Of a stretch of 60,000 bases of DNA, positions 46,114 through 57,905 are shown piece by piece; the first letter of the stretch is position 1, and each line of letters opens with the position of its first letter. A program made the translations under genes and the position numbers. Under the pieces are notes generated by a model. The model was not told the origin of the DNA. It searched no databases and worked only from the letters and a program-made list of their open reading frames with translations. The DNA comes from Symsagittifera roscoffensis (lineage: Eukaryota; Xenacoelomorpha; Acoela; Convolutidae). The stretch covers positions 6,670,539-6,730,538 of the forward strand of contig NC_087070.1 in the NCBI RefSeq assembly GCF_963678635.1, in the 5' to 3' direction.

Positions 46114-48285
46114 CCAGGCTAACATAGATTGGTTATTGTTATCTAAAGGCCGACCTAAGATTTAATCCCGAAAGGACCTTGTTTTTTTCAGTATTTTAAT
46201 CGTTTATCTGCTCAACTTTGTTAGCTTAGTTGCCACCTCACGAATTTTTGTAGTGGTGTAAGCTAGTAGCATGGTAGTTGCAAAAGTTATTCCTTGTGTT
46301 TTCAGGAGTATTTGAAATTTAGAAAGTTTATCATAAAACCATTTTTTGCGGCTCAGCTAGTGTCTGCACAAAGAATGTCAGATTTGTTTCAATTTCATAA
46401 ATTTCAATCCCTTACATGACATATTTGCCTAGAATTTTAATTTGATAAAAAATAGGTGTTATGAAAAAATAGAGATTGTAGTTTCTTATTTTTTGACACG
46501 CCTTGGAAAGTTTTTCGTTTTTGTTAAAAAATTTAGTTTTTCTCAAAAACCATTCAACCGATTTTCAAAAAACAGGTATCAACGAAAAACCACATACTCC
46601 TCTGTGTGCCATATTCTCCTAAACTTTTCTTTACCTCTCTGAGGTATGTGGTTGATACCAGTTTTATGATCTGGTATCCACCACATACCAGATCATAAAA
46701 CTGGCACACAGAGGAGTGTGCCATTAAAATTTGATGGGAATTTTGTAGTCATACCCATCAAATATGAAGATGGGTATGACTACAAAGTTCCCAATCACAG
46801 ATTATTTCAAAAACTTTCGAATCTGAAATTTTTTGTTCAAGAAGTAGAACAATTAATAGGAAACTCCTCTGCCCGCATAAGCTGTCATGCCCATATTTTG
46901 GAGATCAAAAAGCTATGGCACTGGGAATTTTCAAACTTCTGATTTTTGAATATACTATAAGTCATTGCCCTCGGTCAAAAAATACAAAAAAAGGCATTGT
47001 TCTATACAAAAAGTCATTGCCCTCGGATAAATCAACTTTCTGATTTTTTTAAAATATTTACATTTTTTTTAAAATCAATATCTTATATTTGAGATTTTGG
47101 CTTCTATCCAAAGAACGGGCTGTGAGAAGCTCCTTTGCAACTACGCCAATAGTTTTTGACGCAAAAAATTGTAACCTTCGGAAAAATCAAGTTTTGAATT
47201 TTTGATCATTTTTGAAACGTTTTGACTTCTATTGAAAATTACCCTGTGCATCTTATTTTTTGATTTCCATTGAAATTACAGGCTGCGTGAATCTCTTCTG
47301 CAAAAGCGGCTACACCCAACTTTTTTACATAAAAAGTATTATTCTCGCAAAGGTCTGTTTGATTTGTTTACTTCTTTTTCGAGTTTTCTCGATAACTAAT
47401 CTGCCAAATCTGTAATCGAATTAACGGGTTGTTGAAAGCTCTTTTTTATAAATGGCTACAGCCTCTTTCCGTTAAAAAAATTATGGCCTTTGAACAAGTC
47501 AAAGTTTTAAAACTTTGACCGTTTTTTTGGAAACTTTTTGTCCTTGCTCAAAAATTTCCGTGCCAACTCTCAGGTTTATTGTTCAATCGAGAAACCCGGT
47601 TTTGGGATCCTTCTCTACTATTTTTTTGAACATTTTGAACACCGTTTTTTGAAAGTTTTTGAGTTAAAAAAAGATTTTGAAGAAATTTTGCAACTCGTTG
47701 GACACGAGAATGAGACTCTAAGTTGTTTGTGGGCGTCTACTCATATCTTGTGATGCCTGTTCATTTGATAGATAAATAGTTCGGTAGGTTTTTCTAAAAT
47801 AAGGAAAAAACGCTTTGATTTTTAAAATTGATATCCAGTGGTGCGTTTTATTTGTAAATTAAATGTATAATTTTATTCTGTAATGAACTTTAAAAAGAGT
47901 TAGTTTTGATATTTTCTGTGTTTATTTTCGTCTTTCGCAAGCTCCGAGCTGTCTGATTTCAAAGTTTGGCAACAAATGACTGTTGCATTATCTAGTGGAC
48001 TTCGCTTTTTAAAAGTTCTTAATAGTTTTTAATTTTGTAAAGTAATTTAAGCTGTTTTGTTTTTATTGATCTCAGGTAGGAAAAGCAGAACCAATAGCAG
48101 CGAAGCTTTTTTTGTTTGAAGTCAATCTTATGCAGTTGTATTCTTGCAGAATCAAATTTTGTTTTTCAGTCTGAAAAAGTTCATTTCACCGTCAAGACTG
48201 CTTTTTAAACTCTAAAATATTTTTTTTTATCAGAGTTCGAGTTCTGATCATTTTTCGACGTTTCCAAATACACGTTGGAACCAAA

Positions 48286-48621
48286 ATGCTCCCAAAACTT
48301 GCACAGTTTGTTATAGGTGTCAGCTTAGTGCTGTTTTTGTTGGCCTGCAAAGCATTTTTCTGGTCAATCTACTTTTTCTTCTGCCCAGAACGCGATAGCC
48401 AACTGAAGTTTCCGAGCTTCAGAGCGGCTCGTGGCCGGCTGAACACAATCAGCGAGGAGAGATCTAATCTCGATTCCGGATTTGACAGCTCTGATTTTCA
48501 AGAGTCTCCGCGGCAGATGTCCCCGAAAAAATTCACCCCTGGCCAGCCGGCCATTTGGGAATCAGATGCGGAGCATGATGTAAGTGTGTGGATCCCAGAT
48601 GGCGTAGAAGGCGAAGCATAA
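48286..48621 (+). CDS. Small single-pass membrane protein, copy 2
   Basis: The predicted protein is identical to that of 45365-45700 (111 residues, one membrane helix, acidic/serine tail). A donor GTAAGT at 48580 and an acceptor (gtttatttcag) ending at 49168 would give a spliced form ending EHD-VEF-stop, with AATAAA at about 49249-49254. For copy 1 the same acceptor would only be reachable by splicing across copy 2. Unspliced, the frame ends in VSVWIPDGVEGEA. Confidence 0.65.
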   Translation: MLPKLAQFVIGVSLVLFLLACKAFFWSIYFFFCPERDSQLKFPSFRAARGRLNTISEERSNLDSGFDSSDFQESPRQMSPKKFTPGQPAIWESDAEHDVSVWIPDGVEGEA

Positions 48622-48718
48622 GATGCCAAGCAGATCTGGAAGAGTTGATTGGTGAGCGCTGGATGCGGTGAGTTTATTAAATTAAACTAGTTAGTTTACG
48701 GCAAGTTTGTCCAGGCTA

Positions 48719-49034
48719 GTGGCGTAAGCAGAAATTTTTCTAAGCGGTGTTTCAAAAAATTTTGAAAATTTTGCAATTTTTTTTTTTTTAGGTCGAGCAA
48801 TTTGATTTTCTCAGCTCTCAGAAAATACTATAAGGACCTTTTTTTTGCCATAAATTTTCTGCGCCGCAGGCGTTTTTAGGCACTTTTTAGAAAATTTTGA
48901 CCAAAAAATTTAGAGTTTGGTCAGTCAAAAATGCATATGTAAAGTTATACCAAAGGGGGCCCCTTGGGAAAAATATGGCAACCAGTATTGAGGGGGAGGG
49001 GGGAGTATTGGTCCCCTTCCCGGCACACTACTGG
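48719..49034. mobile_element. hAT-like MITE, tandem copy 2
   Basis: The same element as 45798-46113, duplicated passively with the 2,921-bp unit; the same flanking ccaggcta repeats are present. Confidence 0.7.
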
Positions 49035-49078
49035 CCAGGCTAACATAGATTGGTTATTGTTATCTAAAGGCCGACCTC

Positions 49079-52000
49079 TTTTCTCCTATTTTTACCCAAA
49101 AATGTGGTACACTACTATGAAAAAAAAAATGGTCATTTTTAGGTTTAAACAAAGTTGTTTATTTCAGGTGGAGTTCTAATCTTGGATTTTGAAATCTGGA
49201 GTCTCAGACTGCTGAAGATGGCACCTTCATTCTATTTTCAAATTTAGTAATAAATATAATTGTTTTGCATAAATTTTACATAGTTTAGATGTAGCTAAAT
49301 AAAATCCAAATGCTCAATAAACCTAAACTTAATTAGCACTCAGCGGTGTTTTACGCTTCTGTTTATGGTTGCTATAGCACTTAATGGTCGAGAAATCAAT
49401 CCAAAAAATGTCAGAAATCTTTTTTTTTGCTTAATTTCTACGGCGTTGTGCTTTTTGCGGTTGTGAAATTGCGCATAGCTTAAATTACAGATACAGTTGT
49501 AAAATTATTTTGATTTAACGAATCAGAATTAGTTTGTTCTGTTCATTCGTTATACGGGTATTTTGTTATACGGCCAAAAACTTCTTTTTTTCATATTTTA
49601 AAAGTTGAATCATAAATGGTCAAATCTGATTGGTAGAATTTACTTGCAGCGAAATTAAATCTGGATTTAAGATAGAAAAAATTTATCAATCAACAATTTC
49701 GTTAATTTTGGGCCGTATAATAAAAAACCACAAACCTCAATAGTTCAGCCTTTCACATCAACAGTTTACAAAGATATCTGCTTATTTTCCCTCGTTATGT
49801 AGATGTTTTGTATTGTAATCCATGTTCAGAAACGTTCGTGTTGAGACAAATAAACATTCAATGACTTTGTTTTTCATTACAGAGGATTTAGACTTCGGAA
49901 ATCATGAGTTTGCAGGCTTTAAAAAATTCACTTCAGGCTATTTTGATTTGTTTGCAAAATCAGATGAGTTGGTTTTTGACTGCCTCGAAATAATTTTTTT
50001 TCGAGCTTTTTCTGGCTCTGATTAAATTATTATTATTATTTTTTTTTTAAATCAGTACGACCGCATATTTTTGCCTTGAAAAACCATTAATTCAGAGTGG
50101 TAACCTACCCTACTGTGGCTGAGTGTTGCTTCTGTCTGTTCCCCCAACCCCCAACCCCCAATCTCACTGAAAGTGGTGAAGTTTTTAGTGAGTCTGCCAT
50201 TTCACGCATCCGCTTTCAAATTGTGCCCTTAGGGCGCACTGTCAATGGTCATTTTTTTTTCTTACAACAAACTTGTACCTTGAAAGAATAAAGCCTAACT
50301 TGAAGAACGATAACAGTGTTAAAATCTGAAACTCGAGTTCTCCAACTGTCTTCCCTATCACAGTTGGTTTATTGGTTAAACGACAAAATAAAATCCAAAA
50401 GTTGCCAAAGTCTTGCTAGGCTTCTGTTTGATATTGATTATATGGCAAAAAATGCCAAAAGTCTCGCTAGGCTTCTGTTTGATATACAAGAGCCTACAAA
50501 AACAGATGGTTAAACAACCACATGTATTTTGACAACTAATTTATGAGCACAAGAAAATTTTTGCCATTGATTACAAAATTGCGATGCATTTTTTGCACCA
50601 GTTCTATATATATATTTTTCAAGATAGTTGTTTTTTTTTTAGATTTTTCCGTGACAAACACAATTTCAACTGGTAATCGTGGAATCCTATATTCTATCTG
50701 AAAACTTACAGCCGCCATGTTTTTCAGAAATTTGAAAATTTGACAATTTCCCGAAAAATATACTCAGAAATTTGGCAAACTCAGAAATTTGACACTTTTT
50801 TCAGAAATTCGACAATATCCAGAAAGCGTGTCTCACAGGTTAATCCAAAATTGCAAAACTGTACTGTTTTTTGAACACATACTCGATACATACTCGCAAA
50901 TTAAGTTTTGTAAATGGCTTTCTACTCACAAGTTTTGGATATTGTGAAAAAACCACAGAAACTCTAAAAATTTAGATAGAAATCCAAATAGGCTGGCTGC
51001 GCCTTTACGAAGTGTTCTATTTAATCTTTCATTACTAAAACACCAAATTTTTCGGTATTTAAACAATCATTCATATCAAAATAGTTCTCGTGCCTAGGTA
51101 TCAAGTAAATGAAAAGCGTGGTGAGAATAACAAAAATTGTTCTGGTTGAGTTGGACATAATTAGTGTAAATATATTGATTTTGATCTGAGAAATTGATCA
51201 TTTCGTACCAAAAAAAATTACAAACTGAAGTTTAACAAATGATGACTACGTTTTCTGTAGGCTTTGTACCCCGATATTTAAAAAAAAATTCTTATTGTTC
51301 CGACCATTAAAAATCGAGAGAATTTGTACTTGGGTGTATTTTAGTTTTTTTGTTTTTTTTTCTTATTGTTTTCTACGCAAAATTTGGTGCCTCATGTAAT
51401 TGTTGTACTGGGTCGAGTAATTTTCTATAAGCAAGCCCTTTCAGTCGTCATTTTAACGACGTTATTATTTTTTAAAACAACTGTTGCATTGTCGAGGAAA
51501 ACTGGTTTGAAAAGTTCGTGTTTTAAAAAATTTTCGAACGAGTAAAGCGAGCGAGCTGGTTTATTGTAGAAGGATATTGGTAACATTCGTAGTAACAAGT
51601 TCGTAATTTTTTGAAGAGAACTGTTGTACAAAATGCCTAATTTACTGTGATTATCGAAAATGGCTAGTTTCCAGACTTATGTTTAGATCTTTTTATCGCA
51701 CCACTCACAAAAACAAAATAAACTAAAATAAACTAAATGTGGTTTTTTAAGGTTTTGGTCGGAACAATCTGTGCGACTGGCTATCTTTGTTAAAAATATT
51801 ATTAGCTCATTGACAAATAAGTTCACCTTTATTTGATACTTGTTGCTAATAGCACAGTTTTCGAAATATATTTCTGTAGTTTGGAATTGCTTCAAATATA
51901 AAAATTAAAGTTTTCTCTCTGTAGCAATATATCAAAAATTGACAAGTTTCTCTCATAGAAAGTAAACAACACGGTTTAATTCAGGTCCGATTGTCACAAA

Positions 52001-52177
52001 ACAACAAAATCTGGCTAAGTTTAGAGTAACTTTTATTACGAACTTTTTTTTTCAAGTTCGCACTATTCGCGTAAAATGCAATCAAAGTTTGGTGTTCGGA
52101 AACTGATGTACTAATTCAATTTCTTTCTGTTTCTATTTCTAATTTTTCTAACTGACTTTTATGTTTTTATGTTTAAG
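49079..52177. other. Mostly non-coding; possible 3' exon and short tandem repeat
   Basis: 49169-49260 may be the last exon and 3' UTR of the small membrane protein gene. At 50403-50485 a 50-base unit with gctaggcttctgtttgatat is present twice. 51425-51540 is another copy of the dispersed cagtcgt-cattt-aacgac repeat. The open stretches 49822-50025 and 50097-50291 have no recognisable domain. Confidence 0.4.
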
Positions 52178-54601
52178 CGGTTACATGACAAAAGATCCCT
52201 TACCTTAAGATCCCAAACGAGAAGATCCCAGTCAATAAGATACCATTCCAAAAGATACCTCGTTCTAAAATCGCCCACGACATAAGATACCATAATAAAA
52301 TAACAAAGAAACTGAGAATTGAAAATAAAGCGGTTAATCGATCAAAGCCAAAACAAAGCGTCGGTTAAAATCAAAGAAACGGCAAAATTTTTGCTGCACA
52401 AATTTCGAACATAAATGACCTTGCTAATCACTTGGCCTTTAAAATGAAACTCAAACTTCAAAACAGCTTAGACTATAGTTGAACTTGAAAAGGATTTCCA
52501 ATTAATCAAAACCAACTTTGCCAAAAATGGCCTGATTTTCCAGACAACTCAAGTCGGTACAAAATTGAAATTGAGTTTTTGCAAAATTCTAAAGCTTTGA
52601 AATCATTTTCATTACGAATCACTTGCCATTCTATTTGATACAAAATATCAATTCTCAATTTTGATCAATTTTTTTTCGCTAGGCGCAATACTAAAAGGGC
52701 CGTCAGGCCCCTACCCCCAACCTAGCGTCCCGCAAATAAGAGCAACTGCTCTGGGATCAAATTGCTAGAGACAGCATTTTCGAATGCGAGTCGTAGTATT
52801 GCGTTTCGGCGTTCTCCGGGAGGGTGCAAGGAGACGTCTATAAAAAAGTTGATCAAACAAATTTAAATTTAGGAAAAATTAGGCAAAAACTAAAACAAAG
52901 TTTAATAGGTTAAATGGGCAAGTGAACGGATATAAGACAATAAGTTAGAGTCTGTGTATGAACTTGTTATCTGTTGAACTTTTTCATTCAGATCACGGTA
53001 CTTTTTCCGGGATAAGTTGATAGTGCCGCTGGATGCCTTCAAAATGTTGAACTTTTGATTGTAGGAATCTAGTTGAATTTTTTCGAGAAACGTATGTATT
53101 GAAGGATGGCTGCCTTGAAACAAAGCGGTTACACCTAGATGCCACCCTTCAGTTGCCTCTAATGAACGTTTTTTGGAAATAAGCAGTGAGCTCGTCTAAT
53201 TTTTCGAGATCGTTTTGTGAAATATCCAGTTTGGTTGCCACACTGCATATTTCTTCAATGACTAGGTCGAACCCGATTTCCACTTTTGACTCCGGCACAA
53301 AACTAAGCGCAGGAATCATATTCAGCGCTAAGACTAGCTCGATGTTTGATTCGTACGTCTTTTTAAGGCCCAATTCGGATATTTTTCGCATAAAGCTCTG
53401 ACAGAGGTGAAAATAGCATCCCTTAATGTCAGTTTCGTAATGAGAGGTAAAAGCACTCAGAGCCGCAATTTCAAAGTCGATCAAAATTCTTTCCGGGGTT
53501 ACGTCACCGATAAGCGATTTGAGTGCGGTTAGGAATTTGTTATAGGTTGATAAACGCTTATTGCTTAGCAGAGCGTAGACGCAAGGTGGATAAAACCCGC
53601 CAATCTGGATGTGTACAGTGTACAGCTGGTAAAACTGACTGGGGCAAATTTTGAAAGTACCGTCTACAAGCCAGGTTTTGTTGTACAATTTAAGTGCATT
53701 GAGGTTCTCAATGTCGCCAAAAATTAGTTTGCGTTCCGTATCTTGTTTTCCGCTATCAAAAAGACAAAATCGCTTAAAACGATCGGGTATTTCGAAATGA
53801 CGGTCATATGTGGTAATAGTGGGCAGGGATGTCGTTTGTTTACTTCTGTTTAAAGTTCGTGTTAGCGCCGACCGGGAGGGCAAAGACAGTTGGGTTGCTT
53901 TTTCGTCCTGCACCAATTGGAAACTAGCTGCGATTATGTGGCTGTTTACTGGATTTAATTGATTCCTAACTGTCTCCTTCATTTTTTGAACTAGTTGCCG
54001 AGCTTCTGAGCGTCCTGCGTTGAGCTCATGACTATGCTCGTTGCTCTGTGAGATTATATCGCTCCCAGAAGTGATCAAAGTTTTCGGGCAGTTATACGAT
54101 CTCCATTTGCTGCAGCGCCAGTGTGTCGTTATCTTCGTATCGCGTTTCTTTTGAAATTCATGGCCATCAAGAATAATCAGAGTTTGGCCTTTTTGTGAGG
54201 TTCCCCAAGTAAAAGAATTCATTTTTGACGTATCAATGAGTTAAAGAGGGAGATAATGAATGCAGAGTGTATACATTTTCAATTAAGTTGTTTTAACTCA
54301 ATGCCATATTAACACTAAATTAAAAACATATTGGCACTATGTTAATCCCAAAAATGAGTCCAGTTTAAATTTAGTTATCTTAAATTTGCATTGTTTTTCA
54401 ATAGCGCGAACCTAATTGAGATATCATTACTCTAGATTTATTTCTGCTTACACTTTGATCAAGATTTTTGTTCATAATTCATGGGATCTTCTTAATTGGC
54501 ATGGGATTTTATGGTATGGGCGATTTTTATACAAGGGATCTTTTGGTATGGTATCTTTTGTCATGGGAGCTTTTGGTATGGTATCTTTTGTCCTGACACC
54601 G
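52178..54601. mobile_element. MULE-type DNA transposon with TIRs (2,424 bp)
   Basis: The left end CGGTTACATGACAAAAGATC and the right end (inverted) CGGTGTCAGGACAAAAGATA are matched, and tttaag directly repeats outside (52172-52177 and 54602-54607). Both subterminal regions carry runs of an AAAAGATCCC or AAAAGATACC motif (about six each, inward from each end), likely transposase-binding sites. It encloses a FLYWCH/MULE transposase gene on the minus strand. The flanking repeat is 6 bp, shorter than the 8-11 bp usual for MULEs. Confidence 0.88.
52902..54222 (-). pseudogene. FLYWCH zinc-finger / MULE transposase, damaged
   Basis: From the ATG at 54222 the first 357 residues are open. A FLYWCH finger (about 5-67: W35, C37, C45, H63, H65) is followed by the MULE catalytic core with VDGTF (D187), RILIDFE (D249) and CYFHLCQ (C269, H272). 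The frame stops after FIRGN. A shift then gives TEGWHLGVTALFQGSHPS and the C-terminal helix to 52902. Compared with the family, about 30 residues between the FIRG and EGWH motifs appear to be lost, with a frameshift, so the protein is probably inactive. It would act in the nucleus, cutting at the element's own TIRs. Confidence 0.85.
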
Positions 54602-55077
54602 TTTAAGCTTCTTGAAGCGCATTTTCATGACGAAATTTCTAACTTTAACATATTTGTAATCCAGTACCAGGGTTGTGATTGTTTTCGGACCGTTCGATAC
54701 CAAGACGAAAACGAGCAAGATTTTTTAAATACGTTTGCTGTTATAATCATACTGAATTTTTTTTTCAAATCCAGGGTTACTATAAATATTTCACGCCGGT
54801 TAATTTTTATCTAGCTCTATATGTGTCTGCTGAGATTATAGCCAGTATTAGTCAATTTTTTGTATTTTCCAGATTTCCTAATTTATTGGCAACTCGTATC
54901 TATGAGCAGGTGATTTTCTGTTTTTCTCTTAAATTAAACTAGGCGCATTTAATTTTATAGGAGTGGTTTTGAATTTTTTCTGCAACTTATCAACTATAAT
55001 AATAATTATAATAAATTGTAATAATAATCATAATAATAATAAATTGTAATCATAATAATCATAATAATAATAAATTG

Positions 55078-55108
<31 letters not shown>

Positions 55109-55400
55109 CATAATAATCATAATAATAATTATAATAATAAATTGTAATAATAATAATAATTGATAGATAATCCTTCCAAACCTAACTTCTCTCTCTTGGT
55201 AGGCTAAAAGGAAACTGTCCTCATCGGTTTCAATTTTTTTCGAGGAAAAAAAATTACAGCAAGAATTTAACTACTGAAATCAACACAACAGAAGCAACAT
55301 TTAGGACTTTTCTACAAATGGAAAAGATGAAATAACTTAAAATAACAAAAAAGTTTCATCTGTGCAAGTTAGCTGAACTGGTGATTTATTCGATGTCTAC
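54602..55400. other. Spacer with TAA-rich microsatellite
   Basis: No gene is seen; the notable feature is the microsatellite listed separately. Confidence 0.4.
54990..55165. repeat. Imperfect (TAA)n microsatellite
   Basis: Alternating aataat, ataataa and aattgtaataat units over about 175 bases, with interspersed cat triplets. Confidence 0.9.
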
Positions 55401-55727
55401 AATCTTAGGTAGATTTATGAGTCATGCAATTTCGCGGACCAAATGATTATTTTTTTCTGTTAAATCAATTTTTCTTCCGGATTTATATCATTCTCATTTT
55501 TCAGAAACAAGAATTTGGGTCATTCAGTAGCGTACGGGCCATCTTAGCTGAAATTATAGAAAAATCCAAAAATTCCACAACGTCAGCAAATTTGGCAGCT
55601 TTTTAATTTTTCCACCATTTCACATCTTCTGTGGCTTAGAAGGTTTTCAGAATTCCAAAATTCAACTTTGGTCACCAATAATTTGAAATCAGTGATTCAA
55701 AAAAATTTTAGTCAAAGTTTTAGCACT

Positions 55728-55733
55728 TTTATT
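55728..55733 (-). terminator. GPCR polyadenylation signal
   Basis: TTTATT on the plus strand is AATAAA on the minus strand, 172 bases beyond the receptor stop codon. Confidence 0.5.
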
Positions 55734-55904
55734 AAAACGCATGCAAAAAGTTCGAAAAGACAAAATCAATTTTATGGAAAGTTCATTATTTCTCTTAATT
55801 TTTGCTCGAAAAAATGACAAATTGCTAATTTTAAACATGTTTGTCTTTTCAAGCTGATTGCAACTTTAGGTATTTAAACAAAATGAGTTTTTGTACGATT
55901 TAAA

Positions 55905-57035
55905 TTAAGCGACATCAATTCGGATTCTATCCGTCCGTTCGGCATTTCCAAATTCAATAGCCCGACATCCGTTTTTCGCTACTCGACACGACAACACCGA
56001 AATGAATGCATCCCGGTAGACCTTCTGTGTTGCCGCGTAAATGAACGGGTTCACGGCCGAGTTCAAGGTCATCTGTAATTTCGCTAGTTGGATTAGCAGA
56101 TTCTTCTGGTCCGACAGTCCAATATTTGGGTTTATGATATACGTTATCTCTAGCGCGTCCATAACCAGGAATGTTATAAGTGCGAACCCGACTATTAGTG
56201 AGTAGCCGATAACAATTCGTTTTTGGGTGTTGTTCAAAACAGGTCGCTGTTCATTAGTCGAATTACTGCTGCTGTTCTGTAAGCCGATAGAATTGTGGCC
56301 GTTTAAACTGGCACGCTGTGCCAATTTGATACTGTGCTGGACGGCTCTGTTTTGTTGAAATGCCGTTTTGAAAATCAAAGAGTACAAAATTGCACTCGTA
56401 ACGAACCAAACTACAGACGCGATCAAGTTCATTATGTTATAAACCGTCTCTTTAATTCCACCTTCGCACATTAAAAATGTGCTCTGAATTCCGAAATAAA
56501 ACAGAGAAACAAGCATAGAAATTGCGGTTATTTTAATCCAGTTTCTTTCGATTTTTTGATACCGCATCGGCATAATAATAAACACAAATCTGTCAACTGA
56601 AATCAGAATTAGAGCCACTAAACTTGTAAACGTAACCGTGTTGGCTATTTTTCCCGGAATACAGAACTTGTCGGACGAGCTGGAGTTATCATTTTCGTGG
56701 GCAATTTTGAGGATTTTGGGTTGTGATTTTGGCATGAAAAATACACCCACTAGAAACAAAATCAGGGCGTCTAAGATGGCTAAGTTTGCGACAAAAAAGT
56801 TGTTTATTTGTCGTAATTTTTGGAAGTAAACAACACAAAAAATAACGAGTAAATTGGCAAAAAAGCCGACGAATGCGACAAATCCTCGCAAGGTGAACAA
56901 AATAAGATCGAGGTAATCATAGACGGTGATCGGTGTTTCGGGTGAAGTTGTCGAAAAGGGATCGCCAGTAGTGGAGTTTAAAAGAACCGAAAACGGTGCT
57001 TCAAGAACACTTTCTTCTAGACCGTTACGCTCCAT
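55905..57035 (-). CDS. Class A (rhodopsin-like) GPCR, single exon
   Basis: 376 residues from ATG 57035-57033; the longer frame upstream lacks an ATG, and a tttttgtttcag acceptor ends directly before this ATG. Seven hydrophobic segments are present. Landmarks: N-linked site NST (20-22), GFFANLLVIF with N61 (1.50), LAILDAL with D89 (2.50), a Cys before TM3 (C125), SVDRF in place of DRY at the end of TM3, a Cys in ECL2 (FLMCEGG), a long ICL3 rich in Ser/Asn, and SAVNPFIYA (NPxxY). TM6 lacks the common CWxP. After helix 8 come two Cys, possible palmitoylation sites. It is a plasma-membrane receptor signalling through G proteins; the ligand cannot be told, but the layout is peptide-receptor-like. 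The absence of coding introns is notable. Neighbours give no hint. Confidence 0.92.
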   Translation of the reverse strand: MERNGLEESVLEAPFSVLLNSTTGDPFSTTSPETPITVYDYLDLILFTLRGFVAFVGFFANLLVIFCVVYFQKLRQINNFFVANLAILDALILFLVGVFFMPKSQPKILKIAHENDNSSSSDKFCIPGKIANTVTFTSLVALILISVDRFVFIIMPMRYQKIERNWIKITAISMLVSLFYFGIQSTFLMCEGGIKETVYNIMNLIASVVWFVTSAILYSLIFKTAFQQNRAVQHSIKLAQRASLNGHNSIGLQNSSSNSTNEQRPVLNNTQKRIVIGYSLIVGFALITFLVMDALEITYIINPNIGLSDQKNLLIQLAKLQMTLNSAVNPFIYAATQKVYRDAFISVLSCRVAKNGCRAIEFGNAERTDRIRIDVA

Positions 57036-57905
57036 CTGAAACAAAAACGACACAGACTTGCAAAAAGTTACATTCGAGAGAAAGAAAACTTTCGATGTCT
57101 ACAAAAATCAGAAACACATGAAATTAAATTTTAGTACTTCTTGAAGCTCATTTCTTATATCGCATAAATAATTTTTTTTTCATTAAAAATGCCTCCAAAA
57201 AATATAGCAACGGATATAACAGCGTAAGAAATGGTCGTAACGTTTCGCAAGTAAAAAGTATTTAAAAACTTTATAAATCATTAAATGTGACGGTGTTAAA
57301 TGATCTGTTGAATTATTTGGTAACGTTTGATCTCTAGCAAAAACGATGTTGTCGGTTTGTAAATAAAACGCTTACAACTAATACGTTTCTATGAAAAAAA
57401 GTCGGCATTACTCACAAATTAAGAAGACTTACGTCATGTTAAGTCCTGCAAAGCAAAAATTGGAGCTACTTTTTAAAAGTATAAATTTTGGGTAAGTAAA
57501 TTGAAAACAAAAGAAAATGTCAGTAAATTATTTGTTAAACCATTTGAGACTTATTTTTTTTGGTTAGATTTTATAAAATCTCTCACTTTGTACGCTAAAT
57601 AGAGTTATTAAAAGCCATTTTGCGTGATTTTAAACGGTCTCAAGTGAACAAAAATTATAACTGAAATGAGAATTGATTAAGATAGGAGGGCTGAAAAGTA
57701 ACTTGAAGTCTATCTACTTTTTATTTATGACTCGAGCTCGAGAGGTTTTTGCAAGTTTTTCGCCAATTAGTTAGCGTTTCGATTACGCTCTGGTTTTCTT
57801 AACAACATTTTGTTTCAGTTTGTTTACCGAGCATATGTGATTGTGCTTTTAATTTTTTGATACTAACTATCGCATTAAATCAGAACAGTTTGATTTTTTA
57901 TCACC
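57036..57905. other. Intergenic, between divergent genes
   Basis: It lies between the minus-strand GPCR start and the plus-strand candidate at 57906, so it probably holds both promoters. No clear core element or known repeat was recognised. gttttgtttcag at about 57818 may be a 5' UTR or trans-splice acceptor for the next gene. Confidence 0.4.

Larger units (their letters stand above)
43237..46157 (+). repeat. 2,921-bp tandem unit, copy 1
   Basis: It starts at agatttaatcccgaaaggac and ends at aaaggccgacct. It matches 46158-49078 base for base in everything I compared except T at 44231 versus G at 47152. It contains crossing palindromes at 43657-43862, family C repeats, a small membrane-protein gene and a hAT-like MITE. 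Such identity means a very recent duplication or an assembly artefact. Confidence 0.95.
46158..49078 (+). repeat. 2,921-bp tandem unit, copy 2
   Basis: The second, almost identical unit; its right junction (gccgacct then cttttctcc) shows where the unit ends. The coding region, palindromes and MITE are all repeated at +2921. Confidence 0.95.

Noticed and set aside
54416-54814. 132-residue plus-strand open frame
   Set aside because: It reads through the repeated GGTATCTTTTG motifs of the MULE right end, which explains its repetitive FGMVSFV text.
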